Origin: Actinomadura rifamycini DSM 43936
GTDB lineage: Bacteria > Actinomycetota > Actinomycetes > Streptosporangiales > Streptosporangiaceae
Direction of reading: 5' to 3'
DNA: 64,000 nt
NCBI RefSeq assembly: GCF_000425065.1
Contig: NZ_KE384301.1
Coordinates: 392,149 to 456,148, forward strand
The translations under genes and the position numbers were made by a program. Under the pieces are notes generated by a model. The model worked only from the letters and a program-made list of their open reading frames with translations, searched no databases and had not been told where the DNA came from. Positions 19,317-27,782 of this stretch are shown here, piece after piece (within the stretch, counting starts at the first letter, position 1; each line of letters opens with the position of its first letter).

Positions 19317-20678
19317 ATGCTCCGGGAAACGTTCAGGCGCCTGGCCATGGACATCGGCCCGCTGCGCGACAGCCGGCCGTTCCGCGACGTGTTCATCGCC
19401 CGCACCGTCTCGGTCTTCGGGATCGGCATGCTGGCGGTCGCCCTGCCCGTGCAGGTGTACGCCATGACCGGCTCGACGGTGCACGTCGGCGCGGTGTCGG
19501 CCGCGGAGGGGTTCGCCCTGCTGGCCGGGTTCCTGTGGGGCGGCGTGCTCGCCGACCGGCACGACCGGCGGCGGCTGATGCTGCGGGCGCGGATCTTCGC
19601 CGGCGTCGGGTTCGCGCTGCTGACCCTGAACGCGTTCCTGCCGTCCCCGTCCCTCGCCGCGCTCTACGTCCTCGCCGCGTGGGACGGCTTCGCGACGGGC
19701 ATCAGCGTCACCGCGCTGCTCGCCGCGACGCCCGCGCTCGTCCGTCCCGACAAGCTCGTCGCGGCGGGCGCGCTGAACGCGCTGACCGTCCGGCTCGGGT
19801 CGATGCTGTCGCCCGCCCTCGGCGGCGTGGTGGTGTCGGCGTTCGGCGTCGGCTGGAACTACGCGGCGGCCGCCCTCGGCACCCTCGGCACCGTCACGCT
19901 GCTCACCCGGCTCCCCGCCCTGCCGCCCGCGGAGGACGGGGAGGTCGCCGACCAGAACCCGCTGCGCGCCATCGGCTCCGGGCTGCACTTCGTCGCCACC
20001 CACCGCGTCGTGGGGTCCCTGATGCTCCTCGGCCTGCTGTTCATGGTCGCGGGCGGCATCCCCGTGCTGATGCCGGCGTTCGCCGAGCACGCCCTGGACG
20101 GCGGCCCCACGACCGTCGGGCTGCTGTACGCGGCGCCCGCGTGCGGCGCGGTGCTGGCGTCGGTCACCAGCGGCTGGGCGGGACGGTCGCGGCGGCCCGG
20201 CCGCGCGCTGCTGACGGCGTCCGTGGCCGGGTTCGCCGCGCTCGCCTGCCTCGGCCTCGCCCGGCATCCCGCGCTCGCCGTCGCGATCCTGTTCGGGTAC
20301 GGGTTCGTCGCGTCGGTCGAGGAGATCCTGCGGTACGGGCTCATCCAGACGCACACGCCCGCGTCCCACCTCGGCCGCGTCAACGCGCTGTGGGCGGCGC
20401 AGGAGACCGGCGGCGAGGCCGTCGGGGCGATCGGCGCCGGCGCGCTCGGCCGCTACCTGGCGCCCGGCGCCGCCATCGTCGTGTACGGGACGGTCAGCGC
20501 CGTCCTCGCCCTCATGCTCGCGCTCACCCTCACGGGCCTGCGCACCGCGACGCTCGGGCCCGGCGCCGCCCCCGACGACGCCGGACCGGACGCCGGCACC
20601 GGCACCGGCACCGGCACCGACACGGGCACGGGGCCCGGTTCCGGCGTCGCGCTCGACGCCGGGCCCGAGCCCCGCTGA
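19317..20678 (+). CDS. MFS siderophore exporter (EntS-like)
   Basis: The 453-residue protein is a multi-pass membrane protein with hydrophobic segments spaced as in 12-helix MFS carriers, an MFS loop [14 protein letters not shown] between helices 2 and 3, and overall similarity to the EntS enterobactin-exporter branch. ATG at 19317 has GAGGAG about nine bases upstream. The last 50 residues are hydrophilic and include a Thr-Gly repeat. Its position behind a shared iron box, divergent from panD and convergent with the loading NRPS, makes export of the finished siderophore the likely role. Substrate identity is inferred from context. Confidence 0.85.
   Translation: MLRETFRRLAMDIGPLRDSRPFRDVFIARTVSVFGIGMLAVALPVQVYAMTGSTVHVGAVSAAEGFALLAGFLWGGVLADRHDRRRLMLRARIFAGVGFALLTLNAFLPSPSLAALYVLAAWDGFATGISVTALLAATPALVRPDKLVAAGALNALTVRLGSMLSPALGGVVVSAFGVGWNYAAAALGTLGTVTLLTRLPALPPAEDGEVADQNPLRAIGSGLHFVATHRVVGSLMLLGLLFMVAGGIPVLMPAFAEHALDGGPTTVGLLYAAPACGAVLASVTSGWAGRSRRPGRALLTASVAGFAALACLGLARHPALAVAILFGYGFVASVEEILRYGLIQTHTPASHLGRVNALWAAQETGGEAVGAIGAGALGRYLAPGAAIVVYGTVSAVLALMLALTLTGLRTATLGPGAAPDDAGPDAGTGTGTGTDTGTGPGSGVALDAGPEPR
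20595..20618 (+). repeat. Four 6-bp GGCACC repeats at the 3' end of the exporter gene
   Basis: Four perfect GGCACC units encode alternating Gly-Thr in the cytoplasmic tail. Such a tract is prone to slippage but changes length in multiples of two residues, so the frame would be kept. Confidence 0.8.
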
Positions 20679-20694
20679 TCCCCCACCGCCCGCG

Positions 20695-23600
20695 TCACCC
20701 GAGGCGGGCGGCGATCTCCTCCTCGGACAGCGCCTCGACCTCGAGCCAGATCGCGGCGACCGCCTCCAGACGTCCGGGCGTCTCCTCCAGCTCGGCGAAC
20801 CGCCGGCACACGCGCGCGACCGTCCGCTCGGCGAACAGCACCCGCACCGGCAGCGCGCCGGTGTCGAGGGCCTCGCGGAGCCGGGCGACGACCGTCGTGG
20901 CGAGGACGGAGTCGCCGCCGAGGGCGAAGAAGTCGGCGTCCGCGCCGACGCGCTCCCTCCCCAGCACCTCGGCGACGATCCGGGCCGCCACCCTCTCCAG
21001 GGCGGTCTCGGGTTCGGCGTCCGCCGCGTCCGCGCGGCCCGCCTCGGCGGCGGCCGCCGCGGCCAGCGCGGTCCGGTCGACCTTGCCGTTGGCGGTGAGC
21101 GGCAGCGCGTCCAGCGCGACCAGCAGTTCGGGGACCATGTGCGGCGGCAGCAGCTCCTGGGCGCGGGCGAGCACCGCGTCCCGGTCGAGCCCGCCGCCCG
21201 GCCCGACCCGCGGGACGAGCGCGGCGGCGAGCCGGCCGCCGGCGACGAACGCCACGGCCCGTCCGACGGACGGGTGGTCGCGCAGCGCGGCCTCGACCTC
21301 GCCCAGCTCGATCCGGAACCCGCGGATCTTCACCTGGTGGTCGCGGCGGCCGAGGAACTCGATCGTCCCGTCCGGCCGGTAGCGGGCCAGGTCACCGGTC
21401 CGGTACCAGCGGACGCCCTCCACGGTGACGAACCGGTCGGCGGTCCGCTCCGGGTCGCCCGCGTAGCCGTCGGCGACGCCCGCGCCGCCGATCCACAGCT
21501 CGCCCGCCGCCCAGTCCGGGCGGTCGCGGCCCAGCTCGTCCACGACCCGGCAGGCGACGCCGCCGAGCGGCACGCCGTACGGGACGGCCGTCCAGTCGGC
21601 GGGGACGTCGCCCGCGACCTCCTGCACGGTGGAGTGGATGGCGGTCTCGGTCGTCCCGCCGAGCGCGACGAACCGGGCGTCCGGGGCGGTCTCGCGCAGC
21701 AGCGCGGGCAGGTGCGTCCCGACCCAGTCGCCGCCGAGCAGCACCAGCCGCAGCGCGGGCGCGGGCGGCCCGTCCGGCGAACCGGCCCGCAGCAGCATCT
21801 CCAGCACCGACGGGACGCAGTTCAGCACCGTCACCGACCACCGGCGGGCCAGCGCGGCCCAGCGGGCCGGGTCGCGCCGCTCGTCCTCGCGCGGGACGGC
21901 GATGGCGCCGCCCGCGGTCCACGCGGCGAACAGGTCGAACACCGACAGGTCGAAGTCCAGCGCCGACACCGCGAGCGTGACGTCGTCCGGGCCCATGCCG
22001 AAGCGCTCGACGAGGTCGCCGATGGTGTTCATCGCGGCGCCGTGGGACACCTCGACGCCCTTCGGCTCGCCCGTCGATCCCGACGTGAACAGCACGTACG
22101 CGACCTGGTCCGGCCGCACCGCGGCCGGTTCCGCCAGGGGCTCGACGGCGCCGGCCGCGTCGAGGGCGACGAACGCGGGGGGACGGCCGTCCCCGCGGCC
22201 GGACGAGCCGAGTCCGGCGTCCGCCGCGGTCGAGGTCAGCACGGCGGCGACGCGGGCGCTCTCGCGGATCCCGGCGCGGCGGGCCGCGGGCTGCTCCGGG
22301 CCGATCGGCACGTACGCGGCGCCCGCCGCGAGGACGCCGAGGGCGGCGACGGCCTGGTCGGGGCCCTTGGGCAGCTCGATCGACACGCGGTCGCCGGGAC
22401 GGACGCCCGCGGCGGCGAGCGCGGCCGCCGTGCGCAGGGCGCGGTCGGCGAGGCCCCCGTAGGTGAGGACGCCGTCGTCGCCCCAGTGCAGGGCGGGCGC
22501 GCCGGGCGCGCGGCGCGCATGGTCGAAGAAGCCGCGGACCAGGGTCGACGGGGGCGGCGGCGGGGTGGAGTTGAGGCGGTGCCGGAGCCGCAGCCGGTCG
22601 GGGGACGCGCCGGCGCCGAGCCGCACGTCCCAGTCGGCGCCGGACGCGCCCAGGCGGGTGATCGCGGACGTGTAGGCGTCGAACATCGCCTCCGCGACGC
22701 CGTCCGGGAACGCGGGCACCCGCACGTCCCAGTTGAGCAGCAGGCCGCCGGACACCTCGGTGACCTGCGCGTCCAGGAGCACCTGCGGGCCCTGCGAGAT
22801 GATCCACGCGGGCTCGCCGAAGCGTTCGCGGACCGCGTCGCCGAACAGCTCGCCGAGGTTGAGGGCGCTCGTGTAGACGATGGGCGCGAGCACCTGCTCG
22901 CCGCGCGCGCGGGACAGGTCGCGCAGCACTTCCAGGCCCGAGTAGTCGCTGTGCGCCCCGGCCGTGTGCAGGGCCGCCTGCAGGGCGCGGGCCCGTTCCA
23001 GGAACGTCAGGTCGGCGGTGAGGTCGACCTCGAGCATGATGGAGCCGGTGAAGTCGCCGACGACGGCGTCCACGTCGGGGTGGACGGGCTCGCGGTGGAA
23101 CAGCGGCAGGTTCAGCAGGAACCGCGGCGTCGCCGACCACGCGCCGACGACCTCGGCGAACACCGCCGCGAGCGCCATGGCGGGGGTGACGCCGGCGGCG
23201 TGCGCGCGGGCGAGGAGGCGGTCCTTGTCGGGCGGCGCCAGCCAGTGGTGCCTGCGCTCGACGCGGTCGCCGGGCTCGGGGAGGACCGGCAGTTCGGGCG
23301 GGCCGGGCAGGTCGGCGAGCCGTCCGGCCCACCACGCGCGGTCGCGCTCGCGGGCCGCGGCGCGGGGGTCGTCGGCGAGGTAGCGGGCGTAGCCGTAGCG
23401 GATCGGGGCGAGGGGCTCGCCCTCGTACAGCGCGGCGAGGTCGGCCAGCATGACGCGGTAGCTCATCGCGTCGGCGGCGACCATGTCGACGTCCAGGTGG
23501 ACGCGGGCCGTGCCGTCCGGGAGCAGGCTGAGCCGGGCGTCGAACACGCGGCCGTCCTCGATGGGCAGGCGCTGCCGCGACATCTCCGCCCGGACGCGCT

Positions 23601-24171
23601 CGAGCCCGCCGTCGGCGTCGGCGGCGCCGCGCAGGTCGTGGACGGTGACGGCGGGCTCGGGGCGCTCCGGCAGGATGCGCTGCGTCCCGTCGTCGAGGAC
23701 GGCGACGCGCAGCATCGGGTGCCGCCGGGCGAGGGCCCGGACCGCGTCCTCGAACCGGCCGGGGTCGACGGCGCGGCCGTCCAGCTCGACGTACAGGTGC
23801 GCGGCGACGGAGCCGAGCGCCTGCCCGGAGTCGCGGCCGATCCAGTACGCGTGCTGCATGAGGCCGAGCGGAAACGGGTCGGCGGGCTCGATCTCCGCGG
23901 GGTCGAGCGCGGCGGCCGCGCCGGTCTCCGCGGGCTCGGCGGGCTCGGCCTCGGCCTGGCCGCGCTGGACGAGCAGGTCCCACCACTGGCCGAGGGTGGG
24001 GCGTTCGGCCAGCTCGGCGAAGCGGATCTCGACGCCCCGGCGGCGCAGCCGTCCGGTCAGCTGCATGAGCCGGATCGAGTCCATGCCCAGCTCGATGAGG
24101 TTGTCGTCGGCCGCGGCGGGTTCGCCGAGGACGTCCGCCAGCAGGGTGTGCAGCTCTTCCCGGGTCAGCAC
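20695..24171 (-). CDS. Loading NRPS: aryl carrier-Cy-A-T
   Basis: The 1158-residue protein starts with a carrier domain (LIELGMDSIRLMQL, Ser32) that should accept salicylate. A heterocyclization domain follows (95-530) with DMVAAD at 229-234, the DxxxxD motif that replaces HHxxxDG. Then comes an adenylation domain (555-1040; [39 protein letters not shown]) and a carrier domain with GGDS (Ser1088). There is no thioesterase. The layout matches MbtB, PchE and HMWP2-type starters that make an aryl-oxazoline or -thiazoline. The specificity code read by eye is about DLFNLGLIH, which lies between Cys and Ser types and does not settle the substrate. GTG at 24171 is preferred, with GGAGGGGAG just upstream and an iron box behind it. 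Confidence 0.94.
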   Translation of the reverse strand: MLTREELHTLLADVLGEPAAADDNLIELGMDSIRLMQLTGRLRRRGVEIRFAELAERPTLGQWWDLLVQRGQAEAEPAEPAETGAAAALDPAEIEPADPFPLGLMQHAYWIGRDSGQALGSVAAHLYVELDGRAVDPGRFEDAVRALARRHPMLRVAVLDDGTQRILPERPEPAVTVHDLRGAADADGGLERVRAEMSRQRLPIEDGRVFDARLSLLPDGTARVHLDVDMVAADAMSYRVMLADLAALYEGEPLAPIRYGYARYLADDPRAAARERDRAWWAGRLADLPGPPELPVLPEPGDRVERRHHWLAPPDKDRLLARAHAAGVTPAMALAAVFAEVVGAWSATPRFLLNLPLFHREPVHPDVDAVVGDFTGSIMLEVDLTADLTFLERARALQAALHTAGAHSDYSGLEVLRDLSRARGEQVLAPIVYTSALNLGELFGDAVRERFGEPAWIISQGPQVLLDAQVTEVSGGLLLNWDVRVPAFPDGVAEAMFDAYTSAITRLGASGADWDVRLGAGASPDRLRLRHRLNSTPPPPPSTLVRGFFDHARRAPGAPALHWGDDGVLTYGGLADRALRTAAALAAAGVRPGDRVSIELPKGPDQAVAALGVLAAGAAYVPIGPEQPAARRAGIRESARVAAVLTSTAADAGLGSSGRGDGRPPAFVALDAAGAVEPLAEPAAVRPDQVAYVLFTSGSTGEPKGVEVSHGAAMNTIGDLVERFGMGPDDVTLAVSALDFDLSVFDLFAAWTAGGAIAVPREDERRDPARWAALARRWSVTVLNCVPSVLEMLLRAGSPDGPPAPALRLVLLGGDWVGTHLPALLRETAPDARFVALGGTTETAIHSTVQEVAGDVPADWTAVPYGVPLGGVACRVVDELGRDRPDWAAGELWIGGAGVADGYAGDPERTADRFVTVEGVRWYRTGDLARYRPDGTIEFLGRRDHQVKIRGFRIELGEVEAALRDHPSVGRAVAFVAGGRLAAALVPRVGPGGGLDRDAVLARAQELLPPHMVPELLVALDALPLTANGKVDRTALAAAAAAEAGRADAADAEPETALERVAARIVAEVLGRERVGADADFFALGGDSVLATTVVARLREALDTGALPVRVLFAERTVARVCRRFAELEETPGRLEAVAAIWLEVEALSEEEIAARLG

Positions 24172-24187
24172 GGAACTCCCCTCCGAA

Positions 24188-24206
24188 TTAGGTAAGGCTA
24201 ACCTAA
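24188..24206 (-). promoter_or_regulatory. Iron box upstream of the loading NRPS
   Basis: TTAGGTAAGGCTAACCTAA is one mismatch from a perfect palindrome and lies 16 bp before the GTG start. It separates the permease genes from the loading NRPS, so that NRPS has its own iron-controlled promoter even though it runs in the same direction. Confidence 0.9.
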
Positions 24207-24257
24207 TTGAGGAGCGACCGGCCGTCAACGCCCCGGCACGCCGCCGGAGGGCGGCCG

Positions 24258-25349
24258 TCAGCCCATGCCGCGGCGGCCCGACGTCGACAGCAGCCAGGCC
24301 AGGTACACGCCGCCCAGGACGCCCGTCACGACGCCCACCGGCATCGCGACCGGCATGTGCAGGGAGATCAGGTCGCCGCAGGCCAGCAGCGCGGCGCCGG
24401 TCAGCGCGGCCGGGAGCAGCTGCGCCCCCGGGCGGCGGGTCAGCCGCCGGGCGAGCTGCGGCGCGGCCAGCGCGACGAACGGGACCGGCCCGGCCGCCGC
24501 GGTCGCCGCCGCGACGAGCCCCACCCCGACGATCACCAGCAGCAGCCGTGTGCGCTGCACCGGGACGCCGAGGGCCTGCGCGGCGTCGTCCCCCAGCTCC
24601 CCCATGCCGAGGCTCCGCGACAGCAGCAGCGCGGCCGGGACGAGCACGGCCAGCGCGACCGCCAGCGGCACCGCCTGGTCCCAGTCGCGCCCGTTGAGGC
24701 TGCCCGTCAGCCAGAACGCGGCCTCGTACGCCTCCGTCAGCTCGGCCCGCGTGATCAGGTAGGAGTTGAACGCCTGCAGCATCGCCGCCGCGGCGACGCC
24801 GATCAGCACGAGCCGGACGCCCACGACCCCGCCGCCGCGCCGGTACGCGACCAGGTAGACGGCGAGGGCGGTGAGCACCGCGCCGGCGGCCGAGCTGGCG
24901 GTGATGGCGACCGCGCCGCCGCCGAACACGAGGATCTGCAGCAGCGCGCCGGACGCGCCGCCCTGCGTGAAGCCGATGAGGTCGGGGCTGCCGAGCGGGT
25001 TGCGCGACATGCTCTGGAAGATCGCCCCGCTGAGGCCGAGCGCCAGCCCGACCAGCAGCCCGGTCACCGCGCGCGGCAGCCGCAGCGTCTGCACGATGAA
25101 CTCGGTCGCCCGGTCGCCCTGCCCGACGAGCGCCGCGACCACGTCCGGCGGGGCGATGGGGAAGTCGCCGGAGCCGACGACCAGCACCGCGGCGCCCGCC
25201 GCGAGCAGCGCGAGCGCCGCGCACACCGCGGCGGCGCGCGGCTCCCACCGCACCGACACCGCGCCCGCGCGCACCACCCGGCCCGTCATCGCCCGGCCCG
25301 CCGCCTTCCCGGGCGGCGCGCCGCCGGGCGTCTTCGTCGAGGCGCTCAC
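24258..25349 (-). CDS. FecCD-family iron-siderophore ABC permease (second subunit)
   Basis: This 363-residue multi-pass membrane protein has the FecCD hallmarks: LRLPRAVTGLLVGLALGLSGAIFQ, RNPLGSPDLIGFTQGG and the late AGPVPFVALAAPQLARRL loop that contacts the ATPase. It overlaps the stop of the other permease gene (GTGA), so the two are coupled and probably form a heterodimeric channel. About 35 hydrophilic residues precede the first helix. Together with the lipoprotein encoded at 2.3-3.4 kb it should import the ferri-siderophore. No matching ATP-binding subunit is encoded in the window. Confidence 0.93.
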   Translation of the reverse strand: MSASTKTPGGAPPGKAAGRAMTGRVVRAGAVSVRWEPRAAAVCAALALLAAGAAVLVVGSGDFPIAPPDVVAALVGQGDRATEFIVQTLRLPRAVTGLLVGLALGLSGAIFQSMSRNPLGSPDLIGFTQGGASGALLQILVFGGGAVAITASSAAGAVLTALAVYLVAYRRGGGVVGVRLVLIGVAAAAMLQAFNSYLITRAELTEAYEAAFWLTGSLNGRDWDQAVPLAVALAVLVPAALLLSRSLGMGELGDDAAQALGVPVQRTRLLLVIVGVGLVAAATAAAGPVPFVALAAPQLARRLTRRPGAQLLPAALTGAALLACGDLISLHMPVAMPVGVVTGVLGGVYLAWLLSTSGRRGMG

Positions 25350-26398
25350 AGCTCGCGCGTCCTTCCCCGCCGGACCATCACGATGAACAGCGGCGCCCCG
25401 ACGAACGCCGTGACGATGCCCGTCTCCAGCTCGCCCTGCGCCACGACCCGTCCCGCGATGTCCGCCCACAGCAGCAGGACGGGCGCCAGCAGCAGCGAGA
25501 ACGGCACGACCCACCGCAGGTCGGGGCCGACGAGGGCCCGCACGATGAACGGCACCGCCAGGCCGAGGAACGTGATCGGGCCCGCCGCGGCCGTCGCCGC
25601 CCCGCACAGCAGGACGATCGTGAGCGCGCCGAGCGCGCGCGTCCGTCCGGGCCGCGCGCCGAGCGCCCGCCCCGCGTCGTCGCCGAGCCCGACCGCGTTC
25701 AGCGGGCGGGCCAGCGCCAGCGCCAGGGCGACGCCGGCGACGACGAACGGCAGCACCCGCCAGAAGACGCCGAGGTCGCGTCCCGCGAGGTACCCGACCT
25801 GCCAGAACCGGAAGCCGTTGAAGCTCTGCGGGCTGAGCAGCATGAGGCCCGCGGTGAGCGCGCTGAACACCGCGTTGACCGCGGCGCCCGCGAGGACCAG
25901 CCGGGCGGGCGACGCGCCGCCGCGCCCGCGCGCCCCGATCGCGTACACCAGGGCCGCCGCGCCGGCCGCGCCCGCGAACGCCGCCCACACGTAGACGAGG
26001 ACCTCGTCGACGTCGAAGAAGCCGATGACGATGACGACCGCGAGGGCGGCGCCGCCGTTGACGCCGAGCAGGCCCGGCTCGGCGAGCGGGTTGCGGGTGA
26101 GCGCCTGCATCACGGCCCCGGCGAGCCCGAGCGAGATCCCCACCAGGATGCCGAGCACGGTGCGGGGCAGCCGCAGCTCGTGGACGATCAGCGAGTGCTG
26201 CGTCCCGTCCGGCGACAGCACCGACGGCAGCACCCGGCGGAACGGGACCGACTCGGCGCCGATCGCGAAGCTGGCGACGACCGTCAGCAGCAGCACGGCG
26301 AGGAGGAGGAGCAGGCCGCCCCAGCGGCCCGCGCGGCGCGGCACGGCCGCCTTCGGCGGCGGCTCCGCGGCAGGGGGTTTCCGCACGGAGGACAGCAC
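25346..26398 (-). CDS. FecCD-family iron-siderophore ABC permease (first subunit)
   Basis: The 350-residue protein carries the same family motifs as its neighbour: LRLPRTVLGILVGISLGLAGAVMQ, RNPLAEPGLLGVNGGAAL and AGPITFLGLAVPFIVR, with about nine hydrophobic segments. It is the first gene of the permease pair. The GTG start at 26398 has no ribosome-binding site, but TAACCT (26405-26410) ends six bases upstream, which suggests a leaderless transcript whose -10 lies inside the iron box. Downstream GTG codons are possible but also lack a clear ribosome site. Confidence 0.93.
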   Translation of the reverse strand: MLSSVRKPPAAEPPPKAAVPRRAGRWGGLLLLLAVLLLTVVASFAIGAESVPFRRVLPSVLSPDGTQHSLIVHELRLPRTVLGILVGISLGLAGAVMQALTRNPLAEPGLLGVNGGAALAVVIVIGFFDVDEVLVYVWAAFAGAAGAAALVYAIGARGRGGASPARLVLAGAAVNAVFSALTAGLMLLSPQSFNGFRFWQVGYLAGRDLGVFWRVLPFVVAGVALALALARPLNAVGLGDDAGRALGARPGRTRALGALTIVLLCGAATAAAGPITFLGLAVPFIVRALVGPDLRWVVPFSLLLAPVLLLWADIAGRVVAQGELETGIVTAFVGAPLFIVMVRRGRTREL

Positions 26399-26402
26399 AG
26401 AA

Positions 26403-26421
26403 TGAGGTTAGCCTAACCTCA
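26403..26421 (-). promoter_or_regulatory. Iron box at the start of the permease operon
   Basis: TGAGGTTAGCCTAACCTCA is a perfect palindrome around its central base and extends one more base pair on each side. It ends only four bases before the GTG start. It contains the putative -10 TAACCT, so a bound repressor would cover the transcription start. Confidence 0.9.
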
Positions 26422-26491
26422 TCCCGCCTTGAAGGGCGGACGGGCGCGGCACCGCGCCGCGCCCGTCCGCCCCCCTCCGGAGGCGGGCGGG

Positions 26492-26668
26492 TCAGCCGGT
26501 CGCCGCGCCGTGGTCCGGATGGGCGAGCAGCCAGGTCCAGACCTCCACCGGGTCGTCGGCGCGGTGCTCGGCGCCGCAGTGGCAGACGCCGGTCAGCCGG
26601 TCCGAGCCCGGGGACCACTCGACCCGCAGCAGACCGCCCGCCGCACCGCCCGCGGTCTCCGGCGTCAC
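26492..26668 (-). CDS. Small Cys/His protein coupled to the Rieske oxygenase gene
   Basis: The 58-residue product has no signal or membrane segment. Its core reads SDRLTGVCHCGAEHRADDPVEVWTWLLAHPDH: a CxC pair and three His residues in a short acidic and aromatic context, so it could bind a metal. GTG at 26668 overlaps the oxygenase stop (GTGA), which supports real translation, and third codon positions are strongly G/C. I do not recognise a named family. It may be an accessory to the oxygenase, but that rests only on position. Confidence 0.7.
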   Translation of the reverse strand: MTPETAGGAAGGLLRVEWSPGSDRLTGVCHCGAEHRADDPVEVWTWLLAHPDHGAATG

Positions 26669-27684
26669 TGCGCCGTCAGCTTCCGCAGCATGCGGCGCGC
26701 GGCGAGGCCGCCGGTGTCGATGTTGATCGACAGCTCCTGGTAGCCGTCCGGCTCGCTCGCGATGACCTTCTCGAGCTTGTTGAGCGCCACGACGTCCTGC
26801 AGGACGACCGTCCGGTTGCTGTCGCGCAGGAACGTCGACACCTTCTCGTCGTCGAGGGCGAAGTCGCGGGCGACCCACCAGAAGTCGTGCGTGGTCGTCT
26901 CGGTCTCCGGGACGATCGCGTAGCCGACCTCGACGTGGAAGGCGTCCGAGTCGTCGCCGTCCGGGCCGGGCTCCACGCCGGTCGGCGCGATCCGGCTGTG
27001 CAGGAGGTAGAAGCCCGGCGGGTGGAACTCGATGTCCTGCCAGCGGTCGATGCGGCCCTGGATGCCGGTCGACTCGGAGTAGAACGGCGGGCACTCGACG
27101 TCCTTCATCCGGCGGCTGACGTAGACGATGCCCGCCTCCTCGTCGGTCTCCGTCGTGATCGGCGTCTGCGCGACCTCCGGCGTGCCGATGTACCCGGCGT
27201 GCAGGTACGTCTCGTGGGACAGGTCGAGGAGGTTGTCGACGAGCAGCTCGTAGCGGGCGGCGAGCGGCTCCATGCCGCGGACGGTGGTGTAGTCCGCCGA
27301 CTCCAGCCACGGCGCCCGCGGGATCGCGGCCGCGTCGCCCTCGCCGTCGCCGATCCACACCCAGATCAGCGAGTCCTGCTCGACGACCTGGTAGGCGGGG
27401 ACGCGCGCGGTGCGCGGGATCCGGGTCTGGCCGGGCACGGCCACGCACGTCCCGTCGGGGTCGTAGGTGAAACCGTGGTAGCCGCAGACGATGCGGTCGC
27501 CGTCCCGGTTGCTCTCCGACAGCGGGAAGCGGCGGTGCACGCACCGGTCGGCGAGCGCGACGGCCTTGCCCTCGCGCGTCCGGTACATGACGAGCGACTC
27601 GCCGCAGATCGTCCGGGCGAACAGGCCGTCGCCGACCTCCTCCCCGTAGGCGGCGACGTACCACTGGTTGCGGGCGAAGACCAT
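26665..27684 (-). CDS. Rieske non-heme iron oxygenase, VanA-like aromatic oxygenase/O-demethylase
   Basis: The 339-residue protein begins with a Rieske domain: CVH at its first ligand pair and CGYHG at the second, about 17 residues apart. The catalytic domain has the mononuclear iron motif DNLLDLSHETYLH with the bridging Asp and two His. This order matches the oxygenase component of vanillate-demethylase-type enzymes, which need a separate reductase not encoded here. ATG at 27684 has GAGGAG six bases upstream. It is the next-to-last gene of a catabolic run with an IclR regulator, an acyl-CoA synthetase and an ABC importer. The substrate is not determinable; a methoxylated or hydroxylated aromatic acid is a reasonable guess. 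Confidence 0.85.
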   Translation of the reverse strand: MVFARNQWYVAAYGEEVGDGLFARTICGESLVMYRTREGKAVALADRCVHRRFPLSESNRDGDRIVCGYHGFTYDPDGTCVAVPGQTRIPRTARVPAYQVVEQDSLIWVWIGDGEGDAAAIPRAPWLESADYTTVRGMEPLAARYELLVDNLLDLSHETYLHAGYIGTPEVAQTPITTETDEEAGIVYVSRRMKDVECPPFYSESTGIQGRIDRWQDIEFHPPGFYLLHSRIAPTGVEPGPDGDDSDAFHVEVGYAIVPETETTTHDFWWVARDFALDDEKVSTFLRDSNRTVVLQDVVALNKLEKVIASEPDGYQELSINIDTGGLAARRMLRKLTAQ

Positions 27685-27759
27685 CGGAGGCTCCTCGGCG
27701 GGGTGGGCTGGCAGAGTGTGACGAGCCTCTCGTCGCCGCCCCCGCCGCGCCAAGGCCGC

Positions 27760-27774
27760 TTCCGTTCGACGGAA
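27760..27774. promoter_or_regulatory. Candidate IclR operator upstream of the Rieske gene
   Basis: TTCCGT-TCG-ACGGAA is a perfect 6-bp inverted repeat with a 3-base centre in the 98-bp gap between the iclR stop and the oxygenase start. IclR regulators usually bind TTCCG...CGGAA-like palindromes, so this fits local control of the oxygenase gene. Confidence 0.55.
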
Positions 27775-27782
27775 GAACCCGC

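Noticed and set aside
20596-20640. Thr-Gly repeat in the exporter tail as a CRISPR-like or satellite array
   Set aside because: It is only four 6-bp units within a coding frame.
24258-26618. A single 786-codon minus-strand frame joining permease 2 to upstream sequence
   Set aside because: Only the part from GTG 25349 has FecCD features; the rest is the shifted frame of the first permease.
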